This document shows, one piece after another, positions 1-8,800 of a stretch of 64,000 bases of DNA. The position numbers were made by a program, and so were the translations under genes. Under the pieces are notes generated by a model, which was given only the letters and a program-made list of their open reading frames with translations, did not search any database and was not told the origin of the DNA. Within the stretch, counting starts at the first letter, position 1; each line of letters starts with the position of its first letter. The DNA comes from Terebella lapidaria (lineage: Eukaryota > Annelida > Polychaeta > Terebellida > Terebellidae). The stretch spans positions 14,097,177-14,161,176 of the forward strand of contig OX424566.1 in assembly GCA_949152475.1 (NCBI GenBank), read 5' to 3'.

Positions 1-70
1 TGTCGCTTTCCGTCCTTTTGAAATGTTCTTTCCAGGCTTCCAAGTCGGGTTCGTATCGAACCAGGGGCAT
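1..70 (-). CDS. 5' end of a gene of the virus-like element, leaving the window
   Basis: An ATG at 68-70 opens a minus-strand frame that stays open to the left edge. The first residues are MPLVRYEPDLEAWKEHF. A TATATAAG box lies 66-73 nt upstream of the ATG (136-143), overlapping the stop codon of the preceding gene. Only about 23 codons are visible, so I cannot assign a function. Its position next to an A32-like ATPase and a beta-rich protein makes a virion or virion-maturation role plausible by context only. Confidence 0.5.
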   Translation of the reverse strand, partial: MPLVRYEPDLEAWKEHFKRTESD

Positions 71-135
71 GATGCGGGAGGTCCGTACCCTTCGACGTCC
101 GGGAGGCGAATGAGGGCTTTTCGGGGTTGTTCGTC

Positions 136-143
136 CTTATATA
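136..143 (-). promoter_or_regulatory. TATA box for the gene starting at 70
   Basis: The minus strand reads TATATAAG. The stop codon TAA (137-139) of the neighbouring gene is embedded in it. It lies 66-73 nt upstream of the next ATG, the same arrangement as at 1031-1038 and 1692-1699. Confidence 0.65.
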
Positions 144-550
144 CACCTCGGCCGTCTGAGGATCAGAGTACATTCGAAATTTCCGCTTTGAACGTTTAGA
201 GGTTTCAAATTTTCGTCCGTCAAGTACAGGTGAATTCTGCTAACGGTCTCGGGCTTGACGTCTACGAAATCCGGAATCGGGTTGAGATATCCGCCTCGGG
301 TATCCAGCTTTTGGAGAACGGGGAGTTTTCTTCCGGCAGTCAAGGATTCTTCGCACAGGTCGCAAAATAGGTACAGGGGACCGTCCGCTACACCCAGGCT
401 ATAGTCCGCTCGATAGAGTCCCAGTTCCCAGCTTCCGCTCAAATCCAGAGGTTCGGGGAGTTCCGCGATAAAGTCCGTTATTTCATTTTGCGGGTGGAGG
501 TTTTCCGAGTCTTTGGAGGACAGGTAAAAGCGGTGTCGATCTTTACCCAT
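137..550 (-). CDS. 137-aa beta-rich protein of the virus-like element
   Basis: The first ATG is at 548-550 (a TTG-started extension to 562 is unlikely in a eukaryote). The protein begins with a short segment containing FYLSSKDS. It has a central conserved-looking block LPEPLDLSGSWELGLYRA and a C-terminal block IHLYLTDENLKPLNVQSG followed by alternating hydrophobic residues. This pattern of short beta strands resembles a protein family I associate with PolB/ATPase-bearing elements in invertebrate genomes; a small jelly-roll or capsid-associated protein is possible but inferred. No TATA box sits immediately upstream. The only TATA-like string (GTATAAGA, around 791-798) is far upstream, inside the 92-aa gene, so this frame may be the second one on its transcript. 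Confidence 0.7.
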   Translation of the reverse strand: MGKDRHRFYLSSKDSENLHPQNEITDFIAELPEPLDLSGSWELGLYRADYSLGVADGPLYLFCDLCEESLTAGRKLPVLQKLDTRGGYLNPIPDFVDVKPETVSRIHLYLTDENLKPLNVQSGNFECTLILRRPRCI

Positions 551-717
551 TGTCCCTTCCAAGTCTTCTTAGTTTTCTCCTTCTTTTCTGACGGCTGCTC
601 CGTTTTCCTTATGGAGATTTTCCCCTCCCGGTGTTTCCCGATGGTCTTCTTCGTCTTCTCCTTCCGTTCCCGTGACTGCTCCGTTTTCCCGATGAAGATT
701 TTTTTCGTGTACTTCAT
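478..717 (-). CDS. possible 79-aa lysine-rich basic protein overlapping two genes
   Basis: The ATG (715-717) overlaps the stop codon of the upstream 92-aa gene as ATGA. A TATA-like GTATAAGA lies about 75-80 nt upstream, a spacing like that of the other genes here. The frame then overlaps the start of the 137-aa gene in another frame. The product is very basic and carries two in-frame copies of a 27-residue unit containing KTEQ and KEKTKKT. It could be a small DNA-binding protein, the N-terminal part of the 137-aa protein after a frameshift or splice, or a chance frame through repetitive DNA. Confidence 0.35.
   Translation of the reverse strand: MKYTKKIFIGKTEQSRERKEKTKKTIGKHREGKISIRKTEQPSEKKEKTKKTWKGQWVKIDTAFTCPPKTRKTSTRKMK
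563..702 (-). repeat. two direct copies of a 59-bp unit, period 81 bp
   Basis: Copies at 563-621 and 644-702 differ by a minority of bases. The period is 27 codons, so the duplication stays in the frame of the lysine-rich ORF at 478-717. Confidence 0.7.
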
Positions 718-992
718 AGCCCGAGCAACTCGTCTTTGTGGCTGTCCAGTACTTTGAGAAGACGACCGGCGTATCTCCTCACCAGACTCCTCTTATACCT
801 CAGTGTGTGGTTCTGCTTTCCGAGATGGGCGATGAATTTCTGCTGTTGGCCGAGGTCCGCTAGCCTGGTCAGGTTGTAGGCGACTTCCACTAGGATACGG
901 GTCTGGTCCGGAGTTACCGTGCGTAGGAGAGCTTTCTGTTGATCCGTCGGTGTTGTGAGCAGGAACTGTAGGAAGTCCTTCCCCTCCGACAT
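714..992 (-). CDS. 92-aa helical protein of the virus-like element
   Basis: The ATG is at 990-992, with a TATAAATA box 39-46 nt upstream. The sequence looks helical: TPTDQQKALLRTVTPDQ near residues 15-31 is followed by an EVAYNLTRL stretch and a basic C-terminal half with LRYKRSLVRR. I have seen similar small proteins (a repeated 'TP..Q..LL.T.TP.Q' pattern, then a basic tail) in invertebrate elements that also carry this type of PolB and ATPase, but the function is unknown to me. The stop TGA overlaps the ATG of the lysine-rich ORF. Confidence 0.7.
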   Translation of the reverse strand: MSEGKDFLQFLLTTPTDQQKALLRTVTPDQTRILVEVAYNLTRLADLGQQQKFIAHLGKQNHTLRYKRSLVRRYAGRLLKVLDSHKDELLGL

Positions 993-1030
993 CCTCGAGT
1001 CGAATGAAGTATCCTCTCGGCGATCACCCC

Positions 1031-1038
1031 TATTTATA
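1031..1038 (-). promoter_or_regulatory. TATA box for the 92-aa gene, overlapping the ATPase stop codon
   Basis: The minus strand reads TATAAATA. The TAA at 1034-1036 is the stop of the ATPase gene. The box lies 39-46 nt from the next ATG. Confidence 0.75.
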
Positions 1039-1648
1039 GGGGGACGTAGGCCACCTCTACCTCCCCGGGAAACACGTGCCCGAACAACTTACGTTCCGAG
1101 GAACTGTGCGGGCTGAGATCCACCACCAGATAGTTGTAAGGTTCCCGCATGCAGTCTTGGTAGGCTTCCGTCAGAGTTTTCCCTAGGCCTATTTGACGTC
1201 CGAGGTATTGAATCTGGGAAAAGTCTCGAGGATTCTTGAACAGGACGAGGTAGTGACAGTTGAGGTTGATGGTACGAGCGCATTTTCCTTGATGAAACAT
1301 ATTCTGGTTGATGTAAATCACCGTGATGTTCAAGTGGTGGGACCCCCGAACGAAGAGTCTCTGTACTTCCTCGCTCTTGACCACGTCGTCCATGAGGTCG
1401 TCGAGCACGATGAGAACGGGGGGCCCGTCCGCGAATCGTTCCACATCAGAGGCGGAAGGCAGGTCTCTATGGAAGGTGACGTCCATGTCCTCGAAAGCGG
1501 GCTGCCAGACACCGTAGCAGTACATGACTTTGGTCGGTGGAGGACTGAGGAGAACGCGGCGATGCCTCAAAAGTTTCTTCACCCATGACGTTTTCCCGCT
1601 TTGGGTTACTCCGGACAAACAGATGGTGGTGGGACATACGAACTTCAT
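1034..1648 (-). CDS. A32/FtsK-HerA-like DNA packaging ATPase
   Basis: This 204-aa protein begins at the ATG 1646-1648. Residues 13-21 are a P-loop (GVTQSGKTS). Residues 78-84 are a Walker B strand ending in Asp-Asp (VLIVLDD). A polar sensor-like segment (IYINQNMF, about 111-118) follows. The size and motif order fit the packaging ATPases of Maverick/Polinton elements and related dsDNA viruses, which are thought to power translocation of DNA into preformed capsids. It is preceded by its own TATA box at 1692-1699 and ends inside the TATA box of the 92-aa gene. This is the clearest sign that the region once belonged to a virion-forming element. Confidence 0.88.
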   Translation of the reverse strand: MKFVCPTTICLSGVTQSGKTSWVKKLLRHRRVLLSPPPTKVMYCYGVWQPAFEDMDVTFHRDLPSASDVERFADGPPVLIVLDDLMDDVVKSEEVQRLFVRGSHHLNITVIYINQNMFHQGKCARTINLNCHYLVLFKNPRDFSQIQYLGRQIGLGKTLTEAYQDCMREPYNYLVVDLSPHSSSERKLFGHVFPGEVEVAYVPL

Positions 1649-1691
1649 GACGGTCTGAATGGTAAATGAGCTGCGGTTGGCAATGTCTCCC

Positions 1692-1699
1692 TATTTATA
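1692..1699 (-). promoter_or_regulatory. TATA box for the ATPase gene, overlapping the stop of the 105-aa gene
   Basis: The minus strand reads TATAAATA. The embedded TAA (1695-1697) terminates the upstream 105-aa gene. The distance to the ATPase ATG is 44-51 nt. Confidence 0.75.
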
Positions 1700-2012
1700 G
1701 GAAAAGGGACGTCAACGTTTCCATGACGTCTTTGAACAAGCTGGGGTATTCGTACCGAGAGTGTGTGAAACAGAGCCATTTATAAACCGTCTGGCTACTT
1801 TCGAATATACGGTTGTAGCACTTCATCACGGGACGCCTGATTTCCGGGTGGGCTCTACACACATCTCTCGCGAAAACCTCCAAGACCATCAGACGTTGCG
1901 GCGTTACTTTTCCGTCTTCGAATACACCTCTAGCTATACCCTCGAAAGCCTCCGGGGTGTCGACTCGGGCTACCATCAGATCCCAATCGGCCGGTTTCAC
2001 GAAAGCGTCCAT
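1695..2012 (-). CDS. 105-aa uncharacterised protein of the virus-like element
   Basis: The ATG is at 2010-2012, with a TATATAAG box 50-57 nt upstream and the stop inside the next gene's TATA box. The sequence looks largely helical, with two cysteines and aromatic residues towards the C-terminus (VYKWLCFTHSRYEYPSLF). I do not recognise the family. It is the first gene of the compact block and is separated from the polymerase by about 2 kb of repeat and AT-rich DNA. The regular promoter spacing and intact frame support a real gene. Confidence 0.6.
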   Translation of the reverse strand: MDAFVKPADWDLMVARVDTPEAFEGIARGVFEDGKVTPQRLMVLEVFARDVCRAHPEIRRPVMKCYNRIFESSQTVYKWLCFTHSRYEYPSLFKDVMETLTSLFL

Positions 2013-2061
2013 CCTCCAAGAAGGTCGGGCTCCGAATGAGGCGTGTCTCGCCGCGGACCCC

Positions 2062-2069
2062 CTTATATA
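2062..2069 (-). promoter_or_regulatory. TATA box for the 105-aa gene
   Basis: The minus strand reads TATATAAG, 50-57 nt upstream of the ATG at 2012. It is the fourth member of the series of similarly placed boxes in this block. Confidence 0.65.
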
Positions 2070-2094
2070 CCCCAGGATCCCTCAATTTTTTGTA

Positions 2095-3420
2095 CATTTA
2101 AATACAATGTCATTGAACGATCTGAAAAGTACTCTAATTCGAACATTTTTCTCTCTGGTTCGCCTCAAATATTCCCTGGTTTGACCGATTTTTATTATGG
2201 TTTGCTCAAAATATTTTCTGGTTTGATTGTTTTTTTTTCTGAAAAACGCGTTTCCCATTTAAATACAACGTTATTGAACGATCCGAAAAGTGCGCTCATT
2301 TGTTCAAAATATTTCCTAGTTTGACAATTTTTTTTTCCCGAATTGCATAAAATATTTCCTGGTATGACCGTTTTTTCTTCTGATTTCCCCGAAATATTTT
2401 CTAGTTTGATATTTTGTATTTAGCTAAAATGTTCCATGGTTCGTACATGTTACCCTTAATTTTAACTGTTTCCACCAGCTTACTCGTGTATTTATGCGTG
2501 TGTTTCCCGCAAATAACGAATTACCATCTATTTTCCTGCTAGCTGGTTAATACTTCGTTTCTCCGATTCGCTCACTTTTTAATGACATTTCAAAACACCG
2601 TTTATGAACGATCTAAAAAGCATTCTCATTCGAGCATTTTGTCTTCAGGTTTGCCTAAAATATCTCCTAGTTTGGTCCTTTTTTCTTCTACTTCGCGCAA
2701 AATAGTTTCTGGTTTGACAGTTTTTATTTTGTATAATCGCGTTTCCCATTTAAATACAGTGTTATTGAACGATCTAAAAAGCAGTCTCATTCGATCATTT
2801 TTTCTTCTGATTTACATAAAATATTTTCTGGTTTGACCGTTTTTTCTTCCGATTTGGCTAAAATATGCTCGAGTTTGACCGTTTTTACCTATCATTTCGT
2901 AAATGTTACCCTTAATTTCAACTGTTTCTTTCCCCGACTGGTGTATTTAACATAATTCTGTTTCTTGCAGTTTGTACACTTAACGAATTTTCATCATATT
3001 TCTCTGCTAACTGGTTAATTAATATTTCGTCTCACAAAATTTGCTCAGGGTCGATAAAGAATGATTTCCATTTCAGAACCACGATCTAGAAAAGCGCTCT
3101 CATTCGTTCAAAATAATTCCTAGTTTGCCCGTTTTTTCTTCTGATTTGCATAAAATATCTCCGGGTTTGACCGCTTTTTCTTCTGCCTAGTTCAAAATAT
3201 GTTCTGGTTTGCCAATTTTTTTCTATAAAATACATTTCCGATTCAAATACAATGTTATTGAACGATCTAGAAGGTTTTCTCATTCGGTTAAAATATTTCT
3301 TAATCTGATCATTTTTATTCTGATTCGCTTAAAGTATTCCTGCTTTGACCGTTTTTTCTTCTAGTTCGCTCGAAATATTTCCTATCCTTTTCTTCTCATT
3401 CGATCTTTTCAATTCACCCG
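2095..3420. repeat. degenerate higher-order tandem repeat
   Basis: Two kinds of sub-unit alternate. One is a short unit around 'aaatattt(c/t)ctggtttgaccg' plus a T-run. The other is a longer unit around 'aaatacaatgttattgaacg'. Copies of the longer unit begin near 2097, 2252, 2585, 2746, 3069 and 3236, giving alternating spacings of about 160 and 325 bp and a higher-order period of about 485 bp. A landmark 'gttacccttaatttt' recurs at about 2450 and 2905. Short open frames in it are by-products of the repeat. Confidence 0.8.
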
Positions 3421-3987
3421 TAATAAACGGAAACATTTTCGAATACCGTATGCTTTATTGTGTACCTACTGAGCAAAACACGACACATAATATAATTACA
3501 TAGATTATTTCGGTGACAAATATTTTTAGCGAGATACAGGAGTTCGCACTAAAATAAATATATATACAAGTACTAAAATAGTCTAATCTATGTAAACGGC
3601 AAAGCGTTGCGGTCGTCAATGAATTCATCAAAAATGATGGTAAACACTGCATATTTACACACACACAAATACTACTATATTTTGTGATCAAATACAAGCG
3701 TTTTCAAAGGAGATCAGTTTCGGTTTTTCTCCAATCATTAATTTTTGCATTGCTCTAATTATTACAATTTTAATTTTAATAATACAATTTTAATTAAATA
3801 ATATATACTTTCTTAACCAATATTGTATGTACATACATAATATTGAAGCTGTGTAAATTAATCAACCCTCATTTACAATCGTTATGTATCTACAATTTAC
3901 ATGTACAATAATATGCTTAGACACACGGTATTCTACAATGTGTAAATTGATCACCTGTGTAAATAGGTGTATTGCGAGGCGATGAAA
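3421..3987. other. AT-rich spacer downstream of the polymerase gene
   Basis: This stretch is strongly AT-rich and contains runs of TTTAATTTTAATA. A minus-strand AATAAA (3454-3459) could be a polyadenylation signal for the polymerase. I see no gene in it. Confidence 0.5.
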
Positions 3988-6900
3988 TCAACAGTCCACA
4001 TATCCAAAGGGGAGCGTGTCATAGTTGTCAATGATACGGCGTTTCGTATAAACGAGTCCGTAGCTGCGAGCCTCTTCCCGATTCAGCACTCTTTGTGTGA
4101 ACTTGTCCCTGGTGATACGACTCTTGGCGGGCAACACGATAAGATCTTTCGGATGGTTCAGAAGGAGGTCTTGAATCGTTGAATAGTTGATGAGACAGCT
4201 GTTTTCGTGATTCAGAGTGAAACCCCTGACCTTACACGTCTCGGACCCGTCGCTTTCCCTGTAGGCGTAATTTTTAGGTCCCGCACCCACAAACGTTGTG
4301 ATGTGATTTCCAGGTTTTAACTCGTCGGTCAGGTCACCCAGGTAATCTCCTAGCTGTACGGGGTCGGGATCGTCGTTCTTCTCAGCAAAAATTACGCTGT
4401 CAGTATCGAAGTAGAGGCAGCGTCGGCCCAATTTCTCCAGGACTCGGTAGAGTTTGAGACGGGCCCAGCACGTGGTGAAGGAAGCGATGACGACATTGGA
4501 CGTTGGACAATCCGAGACAAACTCGCTCTTCATACTGTAACTTATCATACAAGTATCCTCGTTCAGGATATGGAAATCGTCAACCAGTTTGTGAGGGTCC
4601 ATCAGGTTCTCCAGAAGCTGAGCTTGAGTGTATACATTGACGGTTTGCTTCAGGTTGCTCCTTTGACCGTACTTGCCCCAGAAACTTTAAATAAAAAAAC
4701 GAGGTTCGCTTTCAAAAGAGCACACTTCCATAAACGGAATTTTTATGAATTATATACATTATAACTTCTTTAAGCCATGTGTACAACTACTGACGAGGCA
4801 CGTACCTGTTCAGGATCAGTTTAGCCAAGGATCTCAGTCCCGGGTTTCGGACGATCTTGTCTGCATCCAAGGCAATTCCCTCGTGCTGCAAATATCGGCT
4901 GATGTAATCGCGCTTCTCTTCGTCCGTGTCACATTTTTCTGGCCAGCCGCTGCTCTCCTGCTTTATTTTCAGGAACGTATTGATAAAGTTCGCGAACAGC
5001 CCACTCCCCGGTACTTTAGGGTCGTGCTGACAGGACTTCGGCCAGTGGTAAACTTCGTATATTTTCAGGATCTTGTAGCCCACTTCCACAGCCTTTTGGA
5101 TTTCCGGTGTACACCATGTCCCTGTCAGGCACCGTTCTTCATCACTGCAGCTGCAGGGGGATTGATTTTCGATGGCAGCGCACCGGTTGCAGAGTGGAAA
5201 TTTCAGTTTCCCGTTCGATGTACAGGGCAATACCGGGTGGTAAAGTTGCTCGGGTGGAAGGATTTTCACCTGCAAAAAATGAAGAGATGACATATATCAC
5301 GAGGATAATTATTATACGTAGTCTGCAGCACTGTTATTATTACAAGTTCATATTCTAATTTCTCAATTTTAAAACAAATCTAAAAACATTTTTACCTTGG
5401 CTATGCCGAAGTATTCGTCGATCGGAGCGAAATTGTTGGTGATAACTTGAGGGTGACCCACGGGGTATCGAGCGTATTTGTTGACATAGGGGTACAACGA
5501 CGTGAAGTCGGCGTACCGTACCGTTTCGTCAGGGGCGGTTTCGTAATACAGTCGACAGGCATTCGTCCTTCCACCGAAGAAGCTATCACGGGGGTCGAGT
5601 CTGGATTCCAGGTCCAGTCGGGCAACAAAATCACGCAGCTCGTCGTCCTCCGATATTTGATTCTTGAACTCGTGCTCCCATACGGTGACCACCTTGTACC
5701 CCAGGGCTTTCAGATCACGCTCCTTCTTGACGGTTTTGGTGTACAGGACTTTTCGCGTCTCGCCCGTTTTCGGTATCGTCAAGGTCTCGTCCTGGTAGCA
5801 CTCGGAACACCCATGGTATAGACAGCCGTTGAACTCATACACCGTGCGGGAGTTGGCATCATACCCATCCACGCGATAGACGGTGTTTGGAACTTTGAAT
5901 TCTCCTTCGGGGCTGAGCCCGTGTTGTATCTTTTTGGATGGATCCTTGTGTTCCATCCATTTCAGCCACGCGATGGAAATGAAACTGAAGTTATCGCGAG
6001 CCGTATAGCCAGTGGAAGGAACGATACCGATGTCGGAATCTATAAATTTAAACCTGGCAAAGTTTTCCTTGCTCTGGTTGCCCGTCATAGTGCGATGTTC
6101 CGAGACAGGATCGCGATGTTCCGAGTCCGCCACCTCTTTCTCCTCCCTGGTAACGACTTCGTACCTCTCCGGCAAGAAATTGCGCTTGAACACGGCCATG
6201 GTAGCGCTGGCAATGGTGATGTTGGTGAAGGGATCGAGTTCCGTGATGGAGATGAAATCTTTACGGAATTTCAAACACGCCTCGCTCAAAATTTTCACAT
6301 CGTTCTTGCAGTAGTCCAGCAGTTCTTTCTCAAAGTCGAACCATTGATCTCGCACGCTCGAATGCCAGGCTATAAATTGTTCCCTGTCCTTTGAGTTGTA
6401 CTTGTCCACGTCATAATACCGGAGTGCTGGGGTCTTGCCAACGTATCCGTAGTTCTTCTTGACGTTGAATCGGTGGGGGAAATCGCCCTTCTTCACGTCT
6501 CCGTCCAGTCCGAAGGTCTTGGGGAGTTTCGAGAGGGGCATCGGAAAAAAATTGAGTGAGTCGATCACTCTCATGGTCAGGCCGGACTGGACTTTGATGC
6601 TCATAATTTTGGAGCCCTGAAAATGACGTACGTGGGGTGTGATTATTTCGGAAAGTATAACGCATTTGTTTGAAATGTACCCGGAGTAATACTCACTTGG
6701 AAGATCACCTCGTGCTTCACGGCATTCTTGACGAGATAGTTGAGCAGAAACATCCCGTCGTAACCCTGTTAACAGAAAATACAACCTGAATTAACCGTGT
6801 CATATGAAAAGAACATTTCAACAAATACCTATACCAAAAATAGACTTACCTTCATGTTATGGGCGATGACTGTGTAGCCTTTGTTTTCCTTGGAAAACAA

Positions 6901-8379
6901 CCAAGCCCCGAAGATCTGACGCACGTCGTCCGCCCGGAAATATTCCTCCGTGTAGGATGCTTCTCCCTTCTTCAGATCGTACCTTCTGGCCACCACCAAA
7001 TTGGGAACGTGCTCGCCCGTCTCCTGATTCGACTCGAAGTCGAAAAAGATGAATTTCTGACAGGATTTGGCTTCCTTCAGAGCGCGCTGATAGCAGTGAT
7101 GGCCCTCGACGACGACTTGACGCTCGCAGACTTTACAGTAATATTGTCCGCATCTGTGATCTTTTTCCTTGACGGTCGCGGTCTCGTACCTTCGGCGGCA
7201 CTGACGGCATTGCCAGAACTTTTCGCAGACCGTTTTGCTTTTTTTCTCTTTTTTCAGATGATTATTGAAGCAAGCGGCCGATCGAAATTCGATATGACAT
7301 TTCCGACAGCTCCTGGGTGCATCTCCTATGGAACAGTCGTCGGCCTTGCACTGACTGCACACGTTCTGGCAGTGGTGCTTGTGTTTGTGAGGATAACCCT
7401 GCAAACAGCGATCGCAGAAATACTTCACCGCCATGAGTCCGGTCGGTGACTTGACCGAGTGGAAATGACCGGTAGCGTCGTCGTCTCCCTTAACGTGGTA
7501 GATGTAGTACGTCTTGTCGTAGTCGGGGCTCAGCGCCTTCGGGTAGATGACTCCGTTCCCGTGAGTACTGGAAATCACCACGATATTGGCCGCCACAGCC
7601 TTCTCGTATCGGGGTAGAGATGCCACGGATGTGTACTCGGCGCCAGTCAACCCCGCGAGTTCGATGATTTCAATGGCTCTCCGGGTCTGCTCACCGTTAC
7701 CGTCGGCTATAAATGCGAGCCATTTCTTTCGCCCTTTGTACGTTTTCTTGCTGTCGGAGTTCTGTTCCTTATACTGCGTCCACGCCTCGGATATCGCTAT
7801 TGCGTGAGCCAAGCACTTGTCGTCCTGGTTTTGAACGTACGTGAGGGATCTTTTACCCGAGTTGGACAGATCGCCCAGGTTAGTGATATTCAAGGCTTTC
7901 CACCCCTGTCCGCGAGGGAACTTGATGAGACCGACGCTGATTTCGAGGATGTTGTCCGCTTTTAGCTGGTCGTGGCTCTGCAGGACGGTGGCGATTCTCT
8001 CCATGATGGCTCCGGGTGTTATTTCTTCCAGACGTTGCAAAGGTATTTTAATATCACCTTTTTTCAGGTCCCGATGGGCGATGTGGATTCTAACTAGGTC
8101 TGTCGCTAGAGCCCCGTCCTCGCGTACGGCGTTCAAGACGTCCCTCCACATCCGCGTTAGTTCTGCCGTCAAATGTACTAGTCTTTGTCCCTGCCAAGCG
8201 TTTCCGATGGATACGTCGTAGACGCTGTCCGTGGCCATACCTTTCTTGTAACGCCTCATGAATTTTTTCCCGAATATATGCTTTCCGGGAACTTCGCGTA
8301 CGCTATACGGTTTCTTCTTTTCACGGCTGTCGTCGTCTTCATCGCGCTTTCGCTTCCCGCCATCTCCTCGATTATCCAT
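3988..8379 (-). CDS. family B DNA polymerase (protein-primed type), five exons
   Basis: The exons on the minus strand are 8379-6850, 6765-6697, 6616-5396, 5269-4806 and 4684-3988. All junctions are GT/AG and join motifs correctly, giving about 1326 aa. The ATG has a strong Kozak context (CACCATGG). The N-terminal 320 residues include QDDKC (C189) and GHFH (about 304-307), possibly an OTU-like fold (inference). A Cys/His-rich zinc cluster (322-429) follows. The exonuclease motifs are FDFES (446-450), HNMK joined to GYDG, and YCKND (635-639). An inserted block around 790-850 (YEFNGCLYHGC, VWEHEF) looks like a PD-(D/E)XK/Vsr-like nuclease. The polymerase motifs are DFTSLYP (903-909), KLILN joined to SFWGKYG, and YFDTDS (1186-1191). 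The layout matches PolB of Maverick/adintovirus-like elements. No stop or frameshift was seen, so it may be recent or functional. Confidence 0.93.
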
Positions 8380-8447
8380 GGTGAACGTTTACGATGTGTA
8401 TCCGTCGGTGTCCTGCGTAGGAATTAAATTTTTTTGAATCCGGCCAC

Positions 8448-8455
8448 CTTATATA
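8448..8455 (-). promoter_or_regulatory. TATA box of the polymerase gene
   Basis: The minus strand reads TATATAAG, 69-76 nt upstream of the polymerase ATG and just downstream (in transcription sense) of the CCAAT/CRE modules. Confidence 0.7.
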
Positions 8456-8540
8456 GTGACTATTTTGCAAAGGATTCTGGGTAAGATTATGCGTATACCT
8501 CGCATATTTTGGCTGATGTGTTCCAACGCATCCGGTTTCC

Positions 8541-8800
8541 GGGGCTCCGATTGGTCCGTTCGAATATGTGACGCTAGTGACGTCATAAAACGAGCGTGGG
8601 AATGCTGAGGAACGTGTCTGAACATGCACACATTCCGACGCTCCGATTGGTCCATTCGAAGGGGGACGCTGGTGACGTCATTTAACGAGCGTGGGGGACT
8701 TGTCTGAACACGTACGAATTCGGGAGCTCTGATTGGTTCGTTCGAATAGGGAACGCCGGTGACGTCGTAAAACGAGCGTGGCAACGCCATGACTCATTCT
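8541..8800 (-). promoter_or_regulatory. upstream promoter with three CCAAT + CRE modules and an AP-1-like site
   Basis: Three degenerate repeats each contain ATTGG (an inverted CCAAT box) at 8550, 8646 and 8732. Each is followed 27-28 bp later by a CRE (TGACGTCA at 8578 and 8673, TGACGTCG at 8760). The modules share 'aacgagcgtgg', and TGTCTGAACA occurs between them. A TGACTCA (AP-1/TRE-like) lies at 8790. The cluster sits 95-345 bp upstream of the polymerase TATA box and looks like an inducible enhancer-promoter. Factor identities (NF-Y, CREB/ATF, AP-1) are inferred from consensus only. Confidence 0.7.

Noticed and set aside
1193..1588. 131-codon plus-strand frame opposite the ATPase
   Set aside because: The minus-strand ATPase has clear Walker motifs and a TATA box; the plus frame has neither.
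4745..7449. Long plus-strand open frames opposite the polymerase (for example 4745-5290, 5447-5821, 5921-6394, 6859-7449)
   Set aside because: They are antisense shadows of the strongly supported polymerase exons. They have no motifs and their ends do not fit splice sites.
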